In this document: positions 19,750 through 28,533 of the stretch, one piece after another
Numbering within the stretch: position 1 is the first letter of the stretch
Layout of the letters: every line of letters begins with the position of its first letter
Source: Guillardia theta CCMP2712
Taxonomy: Eukaryota; Cryptophyceae; Pyrenomonadales; Geminigeraceae
Direction of reading: 5' to 3'
DNA length: 37,915 nt
Assembly (NCBI RefSeq): GCF_000315625.1
Contig: NW_005434531.1
Span: 36,641 to 74,555, forward strand
The notes under the pieces: model-generated
What the model was told of the DNA's origin: nothing
The model's database searches: none
What the model saw: the letters and a program-made list of their open reading frames with translations, nothing else
Position numbers and translations under genes: made by a program

Positions 19750-21803
19750 ATGGAGGCAACAGAAGGAGTTGCTCTCGAGTCAACAAAGGAGAACGGCACT
19801 CAAAAGGGAGAGATTGAAGAAAAGAAGAATGATTCAACCTTTATGTCAGAATCGACACCTGAACAAAAGAAGGTCTCCACGAAAAGCTATGATGCTACCA
19901 AAGCTAGCAAAGAAGAGAGAGAAAGGAGGGAGCAAAAGCACCTTGCAGCAGTTCAGAGGAAGGAGGAAAAGGAAATGAAGGCATGCACTTTCAAGCCAGA
20001 AATCAGCCGGCGTTCAATGGAAATTGTAAACAGCAAGCCTCGGCAAAGCGTCGTCTCGCCTGTGTAAGAACTAAAGTTAAACTGCATGCAAGAAGCTCTC
20101 TGATGGACTTGTTTTGCATGGTCTGGTGAATGCGTCTGCTTCTTGCAGGGAGAAGAACAGGAAATCTGAGGAGCATAAAGTGTTTGGAGGAAGTCCCACC
20201 ATCAATGAAGTCTCAAGGCAAATAGCATCTCAAAAACCGCGTTCAGGGAACGTGTATGATAGATTGATAGAGATTGGAGAGGAAAGCCGTCGGAGACGAG
20301 AAAAGTTGGTATGCCCGAAATGTTTCTTCTTTGACTTTGAGTCAGAGAGGCAGAAGAGAAAGCAAAGGCTGAGTTGGAGTCAAGGTAGCCCTCACTTTAC
20401 TTGTTGAGAGGTTGCTTACTCTGAGCAGCACTTGGATCCCGGAACTGAACAAGAAGTCTCTAGCCATCTTGCGAGACAAAGAACTTTATCAAATGGACGC
20501 GGTGACAAGATTGACGGAGCATGCTTTAAAGCGCCAAATGGTGGAACCAGTACATGTTTGTGTGGTTTGTTGATTCGATGAAATACAGGAAAACTTGAGA
20601 AAATTACAGGAAGAAAGAGAGAATCAGGTACTCCTGTCAAACTAATCAGTTGTGTTGATGATTGAAAATTCATCTATCCAGATCAGGATGCAAATGCACC
20701 CGGCAAATTCAAACGGCAAGAACAACAAGTCAAGATCGTTTTCAAAGAAAGATGTAAGATTCGCAGCACATTGGTGTTGAGTGAGATGATTGGGTCAGGG
20801 ATCCCCTGACCTCTCAAGAGACTCTGAGAAGAGCCTCACTTCATTCTCTCCTACATTAGGTGAGCGCTTTTCCAACGCTCTCGCGGTTATACATCAGTGC
20901 TGAACTCGTACAGATGATTCTCTGGAGGGAAAGTCGGATGCGAGTCCATCGTCGAAGATAGTCCGCCCGTGATGATTTTTATCCCATGACAACTCAGACG
21001 ACTGAGAAGATTCGATGCAGACAGACAGCACCAGCGAAGCGAAGTCTGTCCAAGGCAAACACAACAATCATTCAGGCATTGCAAGATTTTCTTGAGAGTG
21101 GGGATTAAAATTATTCCAGGGAGGCAAGCACAAACAAACCAAGAATGAATTAGATTCCAGTTCTGCATCACGTAGCTACCTGAAAACAAATTTGAATGAT
21201 GCTTTGTGACACCAGTTCTACCAGTCTTCGAAACGAGCCTGGAAGGAACCAATTCTTCTCAGCAACATATCAAAGGGTAAAATCCATTGACCCTCACTCA
21301 GCTGAATTCCAGTGCTAGGAAAGGAATGCAACAAGACCAGGCCAATCACGCCGAATTCTCAGAGAACAGGTAGCGACCCTTGTGCAAACGCATTTCTCTT
21401 ACTGGTGGTGATCCAGCCAAGACGTCAGCGCTCTCCAAGCCGAGATCTTGCAACTAAAAGATAGAATTGTCGCTCTTGAAAATCACTCTAAGACCGTCGA
21501 GGAAGAGAGATACAAGCTCCTGCAGGAGAATCGAGACCTTCGAGCGAAGCTGGCAAGCGGCTGGGGTGCCAAAATGTTTCTGAAAGCTGACAGGTTGACA
21601 TGCAGCATGAAAGCGACAAGGAGGAGATTAGCCGGAAGTTGTCGGAGATGACGGAGAAGTGTCAACAGACGCTGCTTGCCAACGGAAGGCTCATGGAGAA
21701 GGTTCCTATTCGCACATGAAAGCTTCTGCCTCATCTCCTGCAGGTGAAGCTGTTGAGCCAGGCCGACTCGAACGGACAGGACGGCTCGTCCACGACCTCC
21801 TGA
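19750..21803 (+). CDS. Fifteen-exon charged coiled-coil protein, function unknown
   Basis: All phases agree for exons 19750-20063, 20149-20308, 20350-20384, 20429-20549, 20589-20627, 20682-20753, 20799-20859, 20914-20960, 21021-21047, 21120-21171, 21216-21276, 21313-21369, 21417-21552, 21594-21701 and 21744-21803 (449 residues). Introns are mostly 36-60 nt; 21553-21593 begins GCAAGC, a GC-AG intron. The N-terminal half is Lys/Glu-rich and holds two related patches, CTFKPEISRRSMEIV and STWIPELNKKSLAIL, a F/W-x-P-E-I/L pattern common in cytoskeletal and flagellar proteins of protists. VYDRLIEIGEESRRRREK lies between them. The C-terminus is a coiled coil (LQAEILQLKDRIVALENHS, EERYKLLQENRDLRAKL). 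Without the splice at 20960 the frame would stop at 20972, so a shorter form is possible. It converges on the glycosyltransferase gene. Confidence 0.83.
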
Positions 21804-21910
21804 GCTCCCTTTGCGATTCTGAGAGAGGAGAGGAGAGGAGGTTCCTTGTCTTGAGGATGCCAAGCGAAGCAGATGTCAGATGGGATTCTTTATGATGTCA
21901 GTGAATGTTT

Positions 21911-24900
21911 TCAGAAAAGCTTCTTGTGGCCTTCGCTCGCCACAAACTCATGCGTGAAGCAGGGGCAGATCCTCTTGTTTGAAGGCTCCGTATTTGCACT
22001 ACAGCGGAAGAGCCTTATGGGTCCTGTTAGCAGGGATTGGTTGTGGAGGACGGGCAGGTCGTTCCTCACTTCAGCAAGTCTGTCCCCGTAGGCCGTTGGC
22101 TTGTTGTTGAACAAGGGTGATTTGCTTGGGTTGAGGGAGCGAGCAGCGCTTCTCCCTTGGAGCTTGTTGGGGATGCTGGCATAGATCGCTCCCCAGGTCG
22201 TGCAGACGCGACTAAGATGCTTGCAGACTGTGTCGCAATCCTCCCTGGGCCTCCCCGCCACGACCAGCACGAAGGGGGACGTGGTTCTGCCTTGATTGGC
22301 GGCAGCCAGAACAGCAGGAAGGATGATCGTCTTGTCATGCTTGCAGCTGCTGTTAAAGAAGTTCAGAGCTTGCTCGCTGCTCATGGCGAGCTTGGCGAAG
22401 AGAGACTGAGCTGACCCGTTCCTCTCCAGCACAGGCGCGTGCGGCCCCACCAGGAAGATCGTGTGATGGGCCACGTGTACCATGACCATATCCTTGTAGT
22501 ATCCTCTCACCTTGCCGATGCCGCTGATGAGGCTGAAAGGATAGAGGATGGAGGCAAAGTTCGGACTTCGTCCCCTCTGCGTGTCACTGAGAGCAACCAG
22601 GTACGTCGTGCTCCTCTCCTTGATCAGGAGATCCTTGAAGCATCTCGTATGCTCGAGGCTCACCCAGACCCCATCGTGGAACTTGAGCGCGAGCTTGCGA
22701 TCATACGTCTCCTCCCGCACCTCCTCGAACGCGCATGCCTTGCTGCTGACCTGGAAAGACTGCACGTCCAGTACTTGGCTCTGAATCCACTTGGTCACCG
22801 ACCATCCTGAGGAGGAGGGCTGGTGGAAGACGCGGCTGACGACTGGGAACAGGCCCGACCGGCTCCCCTTGAAGATGTTAAGGAAGGGTGTCTCCCACCC
22901 TCCGATGATGGTCAGGGTCTGGATCTTGTCCTCGTCCCTGTTGGAGGTGTCCGAGACAGGCCACAGGGAGGGCGACATGACCTGCTCGTAGACTGCTCGC
23001 GTCGTCAGCCAACCGAGGCTCATGAAGTACTCTCCTCGCTGTACGGCACACTGGAGGCCCGGGCGGATGTTGTAGCTGTTGTCGTTCCATGCGGAGACGA
23101 CCATGAGGTTGGGGTCCTTGAGCATCTCACAGTAGCCGAACTCGAGAAAGGAGAGCAGGTCGTCGGCAGGGAGCAGGTCGTCTTCCAGTACCACCGTCGC
23201 GTTCCTCGAGCACTCGGAGGGCGTCGACGGTGAGTCGAAGGCGTAGGCGAGGGCGTTCCAAGTCATGTGCACCAGCCGGTCAGTGGGGAAGAGCTTGGTC
23301 GCGTCCTTGTGGTACCCGACGTAGTTCCTACGGAAGCCCAGGCGCCGCATGATGGAGGGGTGAAAGCCGTTTGGGTTCCTCCTCCACAAGATCCCGTACA
23401 TTCGGGAGAACCACTGGACCGTCCGCAGAGTCTTGCGCTGCTTGTCCGTCATGTCCAGCTCGTTCATGCTGTCGATGTGGACGGTGATGCAGGCGGGTCG
23501 CGTCTGCTCCACCAGCTTCATCAGCGTCTTGTAGAGCAGCTCAGGTCGATCCTTGGTGATGATCTGGACGCTGATGGCCCGGGCAGGAGGAGGGGCACGT
23601 CTGAACCAGTGCGGCATGGTGAGAGTCTGGATCGACTTCTCCTTATCCAGGCACGGCGAGAACGAGTCAATGCTGATCACGCACCCAGTGTCCTCGGAGT
23701 AGAGTTCGTCCAGCTGCGAGGACCCGGGGAAATGTGTGCGCGAGAGGAGCTGGGAACAGGTCAAGCTGGATAGCCGCTGGTCTGCTCCTGCCATCTGCTT
23801 GCTGGCCTGGACGAGGGAGAGGCGGAAGACAAGGAGGGAGGAGTCGGCGAAGTAGGCCTGGGAGGTCTTGGTCATGCCCTGTGCCAGCTGGAAGACGAAC
23901 TCGTGAGAGTAGTGGAGAACTGGAGGCTGGAGGTGGCTGGACCAGAAGGAGACGTCGTTGGCGTTGACGAGGAAGCAGGAGAGCTCTGGCCCGCACCGGA
24001 CGGCCGAGAAGGATCGCCGGACAGCGAGGAGCGCCTTGAGGAACTCTGAAATGTGCTCCCTGCAGATGGTGAACCCTGCTCCTTGCTGCAGCACGTACTC
24101 GTGCAGGCACTCGACATTGTCGCAGAGCTGCTTGTACTGCCGGAACCCCACGGCGACCTGGCACAGAGTTCGGTTGACGTCATCACCATGGGCGAACGAG
24201 CACTCGGACGGATCCGGCGGGGTCAGAACGATGACATTGACCGATCCCTGGCTGTTGTGGATGCAGCGGTAGTGATGGGGGAGGGACCCTTGCTCCCTTG
24301 CCCGCATCCTATCCCCTTCCAGCTCCTCTTCCCCGTATCCCCTAGCTACAGCTTGCCTCACCGCCTCTCCATCGCCCCCTGCTATGAAGACGACGTCGAC
24401 ATCCAAGAACAGCGTGTCTGCTGCTGTCACCCACTCGGCAAGCACCGACAACAGCCACTCCTCGTTGACCTCCGGCATCCCCACCAGGGGGACGAGCACG
24501 GCGAGGGAGGTTATCCGAGACTTAACCTGCCTGCAGATCACGTCCACCTGCACTGAGCTCTGATGAATGGCTCCCAGCACGTCGAGGGAGATATTGCAGC
24601 CACTCCTATCGGCGACGGTGGACCGTTTGTAGTTCTGATACGGCAGCACCTCATTCATGATAGCCATTCCTTCCAAGTTGTGAAGCGAAACTACGTTAAG
24701 GCGAAGGTCAGCATCGCAGACGCTCATGTTTCCCTGCTGCTGGCATCGTAGCATGCTCACTGAGATGTCTTTCTTGAGGCTGACAACATCAAGATCCCTT
24801 TCCAACTTTCTCTCCGCTTGCAGGATCGCACTCCTGATGACCGAGAACAGCAACCAATCAGGGCAAGGCTGGTCCTGGCTCTTTGGCGAAGGAGAAAGCT

Positions 24901-25072
24901 GTTTCATGTCCGATCTTTTGATCAAAATCTTCTTGTTCATGACTATGTAGAACAAGTTCTGTGAGATGAAGAGACCCATCGTGATCCCAAGAAGCAGGAA
25001 CGATGTTTGCTTTGCTGTCGGCAGCACTGAAGCTGTCGACCTCGATATAGGTTTCTTCGGATCGTTCTTCAT
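21911..25072 (-). CDS. Type II membrane glycosyltransferase with MGAT1-like (GT13) domain and extra MGAT-like modules
   Basis: Single exon, 1053 codons from ATG 25072; upstream in-frame sequence has no ATG. A short cytoplasmic tail, then a membrane anchor at about residues 24-45 (FLLLGITMGLFISQNLFYIV) and a luminal region, as in Golgi enzymes. About residues 498-760 resemble MGAT1/POMGNT1: ISVQIITKDRPELLYKT, TVVLEDDL with EDD at 630-632 for Mn2+-UDP-sugar, NLMVVSAWNDN, and YFMSLGWLTTRAVYE. The expected reaction is GlcNAc transfer to a glycan, but the acceptor is unknown. Residues of about 190-440 look like MGAT4: GMPEVNEEWLLSVLAEW, DVDVVFIAGGD, with CREH (337-340) where the family has its EDD. 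The C-terminus (about 945-1040) has DCDTVCKHLSRVC and FRCSANTEPSNKRICPC, like the MGAT5 Cys tail. These comparisons are from memory. The usual DDW of MGAT1 is replaced by GGWE. Confidence 0.85.
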   Translation of the reverse strand: MKNDPKKPISRSTASVLPTAKQTSFLLLGITMGLFISQNLFYIVMNKKILIKRSDMKQLSPSPKSQDQPCPDWLLFSVIRSAILQAERKLERDLDVVSLKKDISVSMLRCQQQGNMSVCDADLRLNVVSLHNLEGMAIMNEVLPYQNYKRSTVADRSGCNISLDVLGAIHQSSVQVDVICRQVKSRITSLAVLVPLVGMPEVNEEWLLSVLAEWVTAADTLFLDVDVVFIAGGDGEAVRQAVARGYGEEELEGDRMRAREQGSLPHHYRCIHNSQGSVNVIVLTPPDPSECSFAHGDDVNRTLCQVAVGFRQYKQLCDNVECLHEYVLQQGAGFTICREHISEFLKALLAVRRSFSAVRCGPELSCFLVNANDVSFWSSHLQPPVLHYSHEFVFQLAQGMTKTSQAYFADSSLLVFRLSLVQASKQMAGADQRLSSLTCSQLLSRTHFPGSSQLDELYSEDTGCVISIDSFSPCLDKEKSIQTLTMPHWFRRAPPPARAISVQIITKDRPELLYKTLMKLVEQTRPACITVHIDSMNELDMTDKQRKTLRTVQWFSRMYGILWRRNPNGFHPSIMRRLGFRRNYVGYHKDATKLFPTDRLVHMTWNALAYAFDSPSTPSECSRNATVVLEDDLLPADDLLSFLEFGYCEMLKDPNLMVVSAWNDNSYNIRPGLQCAVQRGEYFMSLGWLTTRAVYEQVMSPSLWPVSDTSNRDEDKIQTLTIIGGWETPFLNIFKGSRSGLFPVVSRVFHQPSSSGWSVTKWIQSQVLDVQSFQVSSKACAFEEVREETYDRKLALKFHDGVWVSLEHTRCFKDLLIKERSTTYLVALSDTQRGRSPNFASILYPFSLISGIGKVRGYYKDMVMVHVAHHTIFLVGPHAPVLERNGSAQSLFAKLAMSSEQALNFFNSSCKHDKTIILPAVLAAANQGRTTSPFVLVVAGRPREDCDTVCKHLSRVCTTWGAIYASIPNKLQGRSAARSLNPSKSPLFNNKPTAYGDRLAEVRNDLPVLHNQSLLTGPIRLFRCSANTEPSNKRICPCFTHEFVASEGHKKLF

Positions 25073-26094
25073 TCTAAATGGATCCGACGGAGGATCATAA
25101 CTCGAGATGAGAAATCCTTGTGATATTTGAGACAAAGAAGCCAAATTACATCTTCGCAGGAGCTCTGCAAAAGTTTTGTCAGGGAATCCTCAAGTTCATG
25201 GAGCAACACTGAACTAGAGAAAACTCCTTTACCTGTAGAATTCCAGAGTTTCTAGTTGACTTTGAGCCCTATATTGTTCATAAAAAGAGTCAGATCGATC
25301 AAAACTTGACTGTACATACTGTCATTATCATCAACCTCTCAAAGATAATTTTCAAGATGATGTTTGCCTCTCAATGCATGTCGTCCACAAACTCTAAAAT
25401 CCGTCGCTCCCAGCTCAAGAGCGCTATTCATGCAGAATCATCAATATCTTTCAAATGCAATATGTTGAAAATAATTCAATTCCGATATCCTACACATATT
25501 TCAAACCTCTTACACACATACGGTCATCATCATCATCTTTCTTGTCCACCTTGCATTCCTAGAGCACCTTCGCTTCTCTTCACATAGACTTGAACGTCGC
25601 ATATCTTCTTTTCGCTCTCTGAGGTGATCGCTTACACCATATCTTGTATTTCTCTCCTCTCCTCTCTCTCTGCTCTTGTTCCTTCTCTCACTTTCTCCCT
25701 CTCCATCTTTCATTCATCGACCTTATCCGGCGCATTCCACCCGACTGCTCGATCACCCACCCCATGTCCCCCCAATGATCACCCCCACACAGTCAGTTGA
25801 TTGGGGGGTACTTTTTTCACTCAACCACGATGGGAACAACTCGTACCGCCGACCAACACTACCCAACCCCTAGCCATACCATGAAACCACCCCCTACGAC
25901 TAGGTACCAATCAACTTCGCAGCAGCACCCCTATCGTTGACTACCCCCCTTTCTCTCTTTCCAGGACCCCCTGCATCCATATGAGGCAGGCAGGGAAGAT
26001 TTGCCCCAAGACAGACCACCCTCTCAACGCTCAGACAAAAGTACCTACCCCCTTTTTATTAATCTCGGTTGACCACCCTACCCTATAAAATGAC
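25073..26094. other. 5' region of the glycosyltransferase gene and flank of the inverted-repeat element
   Basis: No gene seen. About 25280-25560 is AT-rich, 25580-25720 is CT-rich, and 25735-26090 is C-rich with TACCCC/CACCC words (for example near 25938 and 26047). Confidence 0.45.
25735..26090. promoter_or_regulatory. TACCCC motif cluster left of the inverted-repeat element
   Basis: C-rich words on the plus strand. Its mirror image, G-rich, lies to the right of the element at 29890-30110, so the cluster may be part of a longer imperfect inverted repeat as well as a 5' gap feature. Confidence 0.3.
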
Positions 26095-26137
26095 GATTGT
26101 CCTTCCTACTGATTTTTAACTTAACTTTGAGTAAACA
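26095..26137 (+). repeat. Left inverted repeat of the Crinkler/RHS element
   Basis: Begins GATTGTCC and ends TTTGAGTAAACA; partner at 29845-29886. Confidence 0.85.
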
Positions 26138-26472
26138 TATTGACCTCCCCTACCTCCTGGCTCCCCGACGCAACTCGGAAGTACTACGGTACCCTCGCTG
26201 GTCCCCTGTGCGATGATGAGGGAGCAGGTCGGCAAGGCTGACAAGGACCCGCTTGCTGAGGTCAAGATGCGCAGCCCGCAGAGAGAAGCAAGAGGGGGAG
26301 GGGCGAGGGCTATGGGCAGGGCTCTTGGCCTGATAGGCTTGAGCTCCATCATCATCTCGAGCGCGGTGGTGAGGAACGACCTGAGGGTTGGAGGGAAGGT
26401 TTTTCTGAGCTGTGCTTGTAACAGGGAGCGTCATTTCGATGTCCTGGGCGATATGTAGACTACAATCTGAGG
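26138..26472. other. 5' region of the Crinkler/RHS gene inside the element
   Basis: About 335 bases between left repeat and ATG. An open frame over 26213-26458 lacks coding character. TATA-like boxes are not obvious. Confidence 0.35.
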
Positions 26473-28533
26473 ATGGCTGGGGGGGGAAGCTGCTTGCGCA
26501 TACGAGGAGGGGATGCTAGGGAGGGAGGACGAGGTAATGTCTCGAGAGGAGTCAAGGAAAGAAACAAAGGGGCGAGCAAGAGGCAGCGGGTGTGCTACTC
26601 TGGAATGAATGTGAGCAAGCAGTCTGCCGAGACAGAGGTAAGAGGAGGGGTCAAGCCTGTAGAAGCAGATATCAAGGGGGTAGAAGCAAAGATCGAGCGT
26701 GTGGAAGCAGATATCAAGGGGGTAGAAGTACAGATGAAGCTTGTGGACGAAGAAATCCAGGCTTTACTGCGTGAGATCAAATCTGAACAGGATCCCACGA
26801 TGAAGGCCGCCCTTGAGAGGAGACTCGAGCAGCTTGGAGCAGACAAGAAGCAGCTTGGAGCAGACAAGAAGCAGCTTGAAGCAGACAAGAAGCAGCTTGG
26901 AGCAGACAAGAAGCAGCTTGAAGCAGACAAGAAGCAGCTTGGAGCAGACAAGAAGCAGCTTGGAGAAGAAAAACTTATCCTTTTGAGACAGAGCACCGGA
27001 TCCCATTTGCCACCGATTGCTTGGAAGGAGTCCGATGCAAGACTGGATCGGATGGGCTTTTGCAACGACAACAAGTACTTTCGTCTCGATGCATCCTACC
27101 TACAAAGAGACGGAGAGCTCCTTCTCTACTGCCGGGAAGCTTTCAAGAATCAGCATCGTTTCTTGAGGGAGAAGGTGGTGGGGCAGCGAGCTTTTGGCTG
27201 GATCCAAGGCCCGCCGGGAACGGGGAAGACGACGACGACGCTAGCCTTCTGCTTGTCTCTTGACATGAGGGAATGGAGCGTAACGCTCATCAGGCTGCAT
27301 TCAAACAAGAATACTCGGTGCATTCAAATCGTCGGCGGTAAGAGGAGATCGTGTGAAATATTACAGCCCTACTCATGGGAAGGGATCAACAGAATGCTGG
27401 AAGAATGGCAGGACTACAAGAAGGGTTTGGTGGTCCTGGACGGGTACTTGAGGCATGAGTCACATCACCGCCCCTTCCTTTGCACATGTAACGAATGGCT
27501 GCTAGCTGATCGAGAGAATCGACGGGTTGTAGTAGCGACATCGATGTCTTCTCGAGGAAAGAGAAATGACTTTGAAGACTTTGAAGTGAATCTCCAAGAG
27601 CACACCGTTGTATCTTGGACGGAGAGAGAGTACCTGGAAGCAGTGGAGTGGGACGTTTTCTATCAGGGTGTAGCATGCATGCTGGAGGAGGATGAAGGTG
27701 CGGCGAGCATTGGCTTGAAGACATGGAAGAGGAAAAGGTCTAAACGAGAGAAGATCAAGCTGAAATACTACCTGGCTGGCGGTTCATGTCGGTACATGTT
27801 CGAGACGCCCGCATCATTGGTGAAGCTGAGTCTGGATGCGGCTTTGAAATGCTGTCCAAACCTAGAAATCGTCTTCAGTGGCAACATTGGCGAATCATCA
27901 CCGCAGGCTGTAAACCGCTTGATTGCGTGCTTCGAGTACAACGGGGAATCGAACTGGATGCCTGTGAGCAAGTATGTCGCGACGAAGCTTGCAGAAGCGG
28001 AAGAACTAGACACGCTGAAGAGGCTGTTCTCAAAGTATGGGGCACGCAATCCGACTACAAGGGGCCATCTTTTCGAGCTTTTCTTTTTCAAGAAGATCAA
28101 GGACGGGCTGAACTTCACGTATCGGGGATCACAAAAGGTCAGGCAATGGAACAAATGTCCAGTCATCACCTTTGATGCAAAGGGAGGCATGCGAACGCTT
28201 CCTGCAAAGAGAACTTGCTTGAAGCCCGTCAACCCCCTTCAAGGAGGCTACGACGCTATCATAGTAGAGCCTCGCAGGAAGTCAGTAGAGTTTGTGCAGG
28301 TGACAGAGGCAAAAGTCCACGCTTTCAAGCTGGCTTTCTTCGCAGAGGCTCTCACGGTGCTTGGCATCCCAGCAGCTGGATGGAAGGTGAAGGTGGTGTT
28401 CATGGTGCCGCGAGACAGGCTGGAGAACTTTCGGATAGGCAAAATCACGGGCTGCGGTGCGCTGGAGGAGTACGGATGGAAGGGAGGGGAGGAAGGGAGG
28501 CAGGCAAAGGTAGCGGGTATGGATGTCGCGTGA
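26473..28533 (+). CDS. Crinkler/RHS-type protein: coiled-coil repeats, P-loop NTPase, PD-(D/E)XK-like nuclease
   Basis: Single exon, 686 residues. The N-terminus is basic, followed by two coiled-coil repeat blocks: VEADIKG-type heptads (about residues 62-97) and QLGADKK-type heptads (about 119-165). The NTPase domain has the P-loop GPPGTGKT at 246-253, a hydrophobic strand ending in Asp for Walker B (GLVVLDGYL, about 317), a sensor-like VVVATSMSS, and YLAGGSCRYMF, which recalls the GGxxR signature of RHS/Crinkler NTPases. The C-terminus looks like a restriction-endonuclease fold: Glu in RGHLFELFFFKK (about 530), Asp in GGYDAII (about 593), and VEFVQVTEAKVHAF (about 605-618), where a QxT replaces the usual ExK. 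Established knowledge: Crinkler/RHS proteins pair such domains and are linked to mobile elements, trypanosome retrotransposon hot spots, and secreted or nuclear effectors. No signal peptide is visible here. Confidence 0.78.
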   Translation: MAGGGSCLRIRGGDAREGGRGNVSRGVKERNKGASKRQRVCYSGMNVSKQSAETEVRGGVKPVEADIKGVEAKIERVEADIKGVEVQMKLVDEEIQALLREIKSEQDPTMKAALERRLEQLGADKKQLGADKKQLEADKKQLGADKKQLEADKKQLGADKKQLGEEKLILLRQSTGSHLPPIAWKESDARLDRMGFCNDNKYFRLDASYLQRDGELLLYCREAFKNQHRFLREKVVGQRAFGWIQGPPGTGKTTTTLAFCLSLDMREWSVTLIRLHSNKNTRCIQIVGGKRRSCEILQPYSWEGINRMLEEWQDYKKGLVVLDGYLRHESHHRPFLCTCNEWLLADRENRRVVVATSMSSRGKRNDFEDFEVNLQEHTVVSWTEREYLEAVEWDVFYQGVACMLEEDEGAASIGLKTWKRKRSKREKIKLKYYLAGGSCRYMFETPASLVKLSLDAALKCCPNLEIVFSGNIGESSPQAVNRLIACFEYNGESNWMPVSKYVATKLAEAEELDTLKRLFSKYGARNPTTRGHLFELFFFKKIKDGLNFTYRGSQKVRQWNKCPVITFDAKGGMRTLPAKRTCLKPVNPLQGGYDAIIVEPRRKSVEFVQVTEAKVHAFKLAFFAEALTVLGIPAAGWKVKVVFMVPRDRLENFRIGKITGCGALEEYGWKGGEEGRQAKVAGMDVA
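26656..26765 (+). repeat. Degenerate heptad repeat block (VEADIKG type)
   Basis: About five 21-base units coding VEADIKG, VEAKIER, VEADIKG, VEVQMKL and VDEEIQA, upstream of the QLGADKK block. Confidence 0.75.
26827..26967 (+). repeat. 21-bp tandem repeat encoding coiled-coil heptads
   Basis: Six near-perfect copies of a 21-base unit (CAGCTTGGAGCAGACAAGAAG type) giving QLGADKK or QLEADKK, then a diverged seventh. The unit equals exactly one heptad, so length changes keep both frame and coiled-coil register. Confidence 0.93.

Noticed and set aside
20961-20972. End of the plus-strand coiled-coil gene at a TGA here
   Set aside because: A splice after 20960 joins seven further phase-consistent exons with coiled-coil character, so the longer model is preferred.
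22157-24556. Several plus-strand open frames opposite the glycosyltransferase gene
   Set aside because: They are antisense shadows of a GC-rich coding frame, with Arg/Pro-rich composition and no recognisable motif.
26595-27074. Minus-strand frame rich in Ser/Cys/Phe/Leu over the Crinkler/RHS gene
   Set aside because: Antisense image of the 21-bp repeat; periodic but not independent coding.
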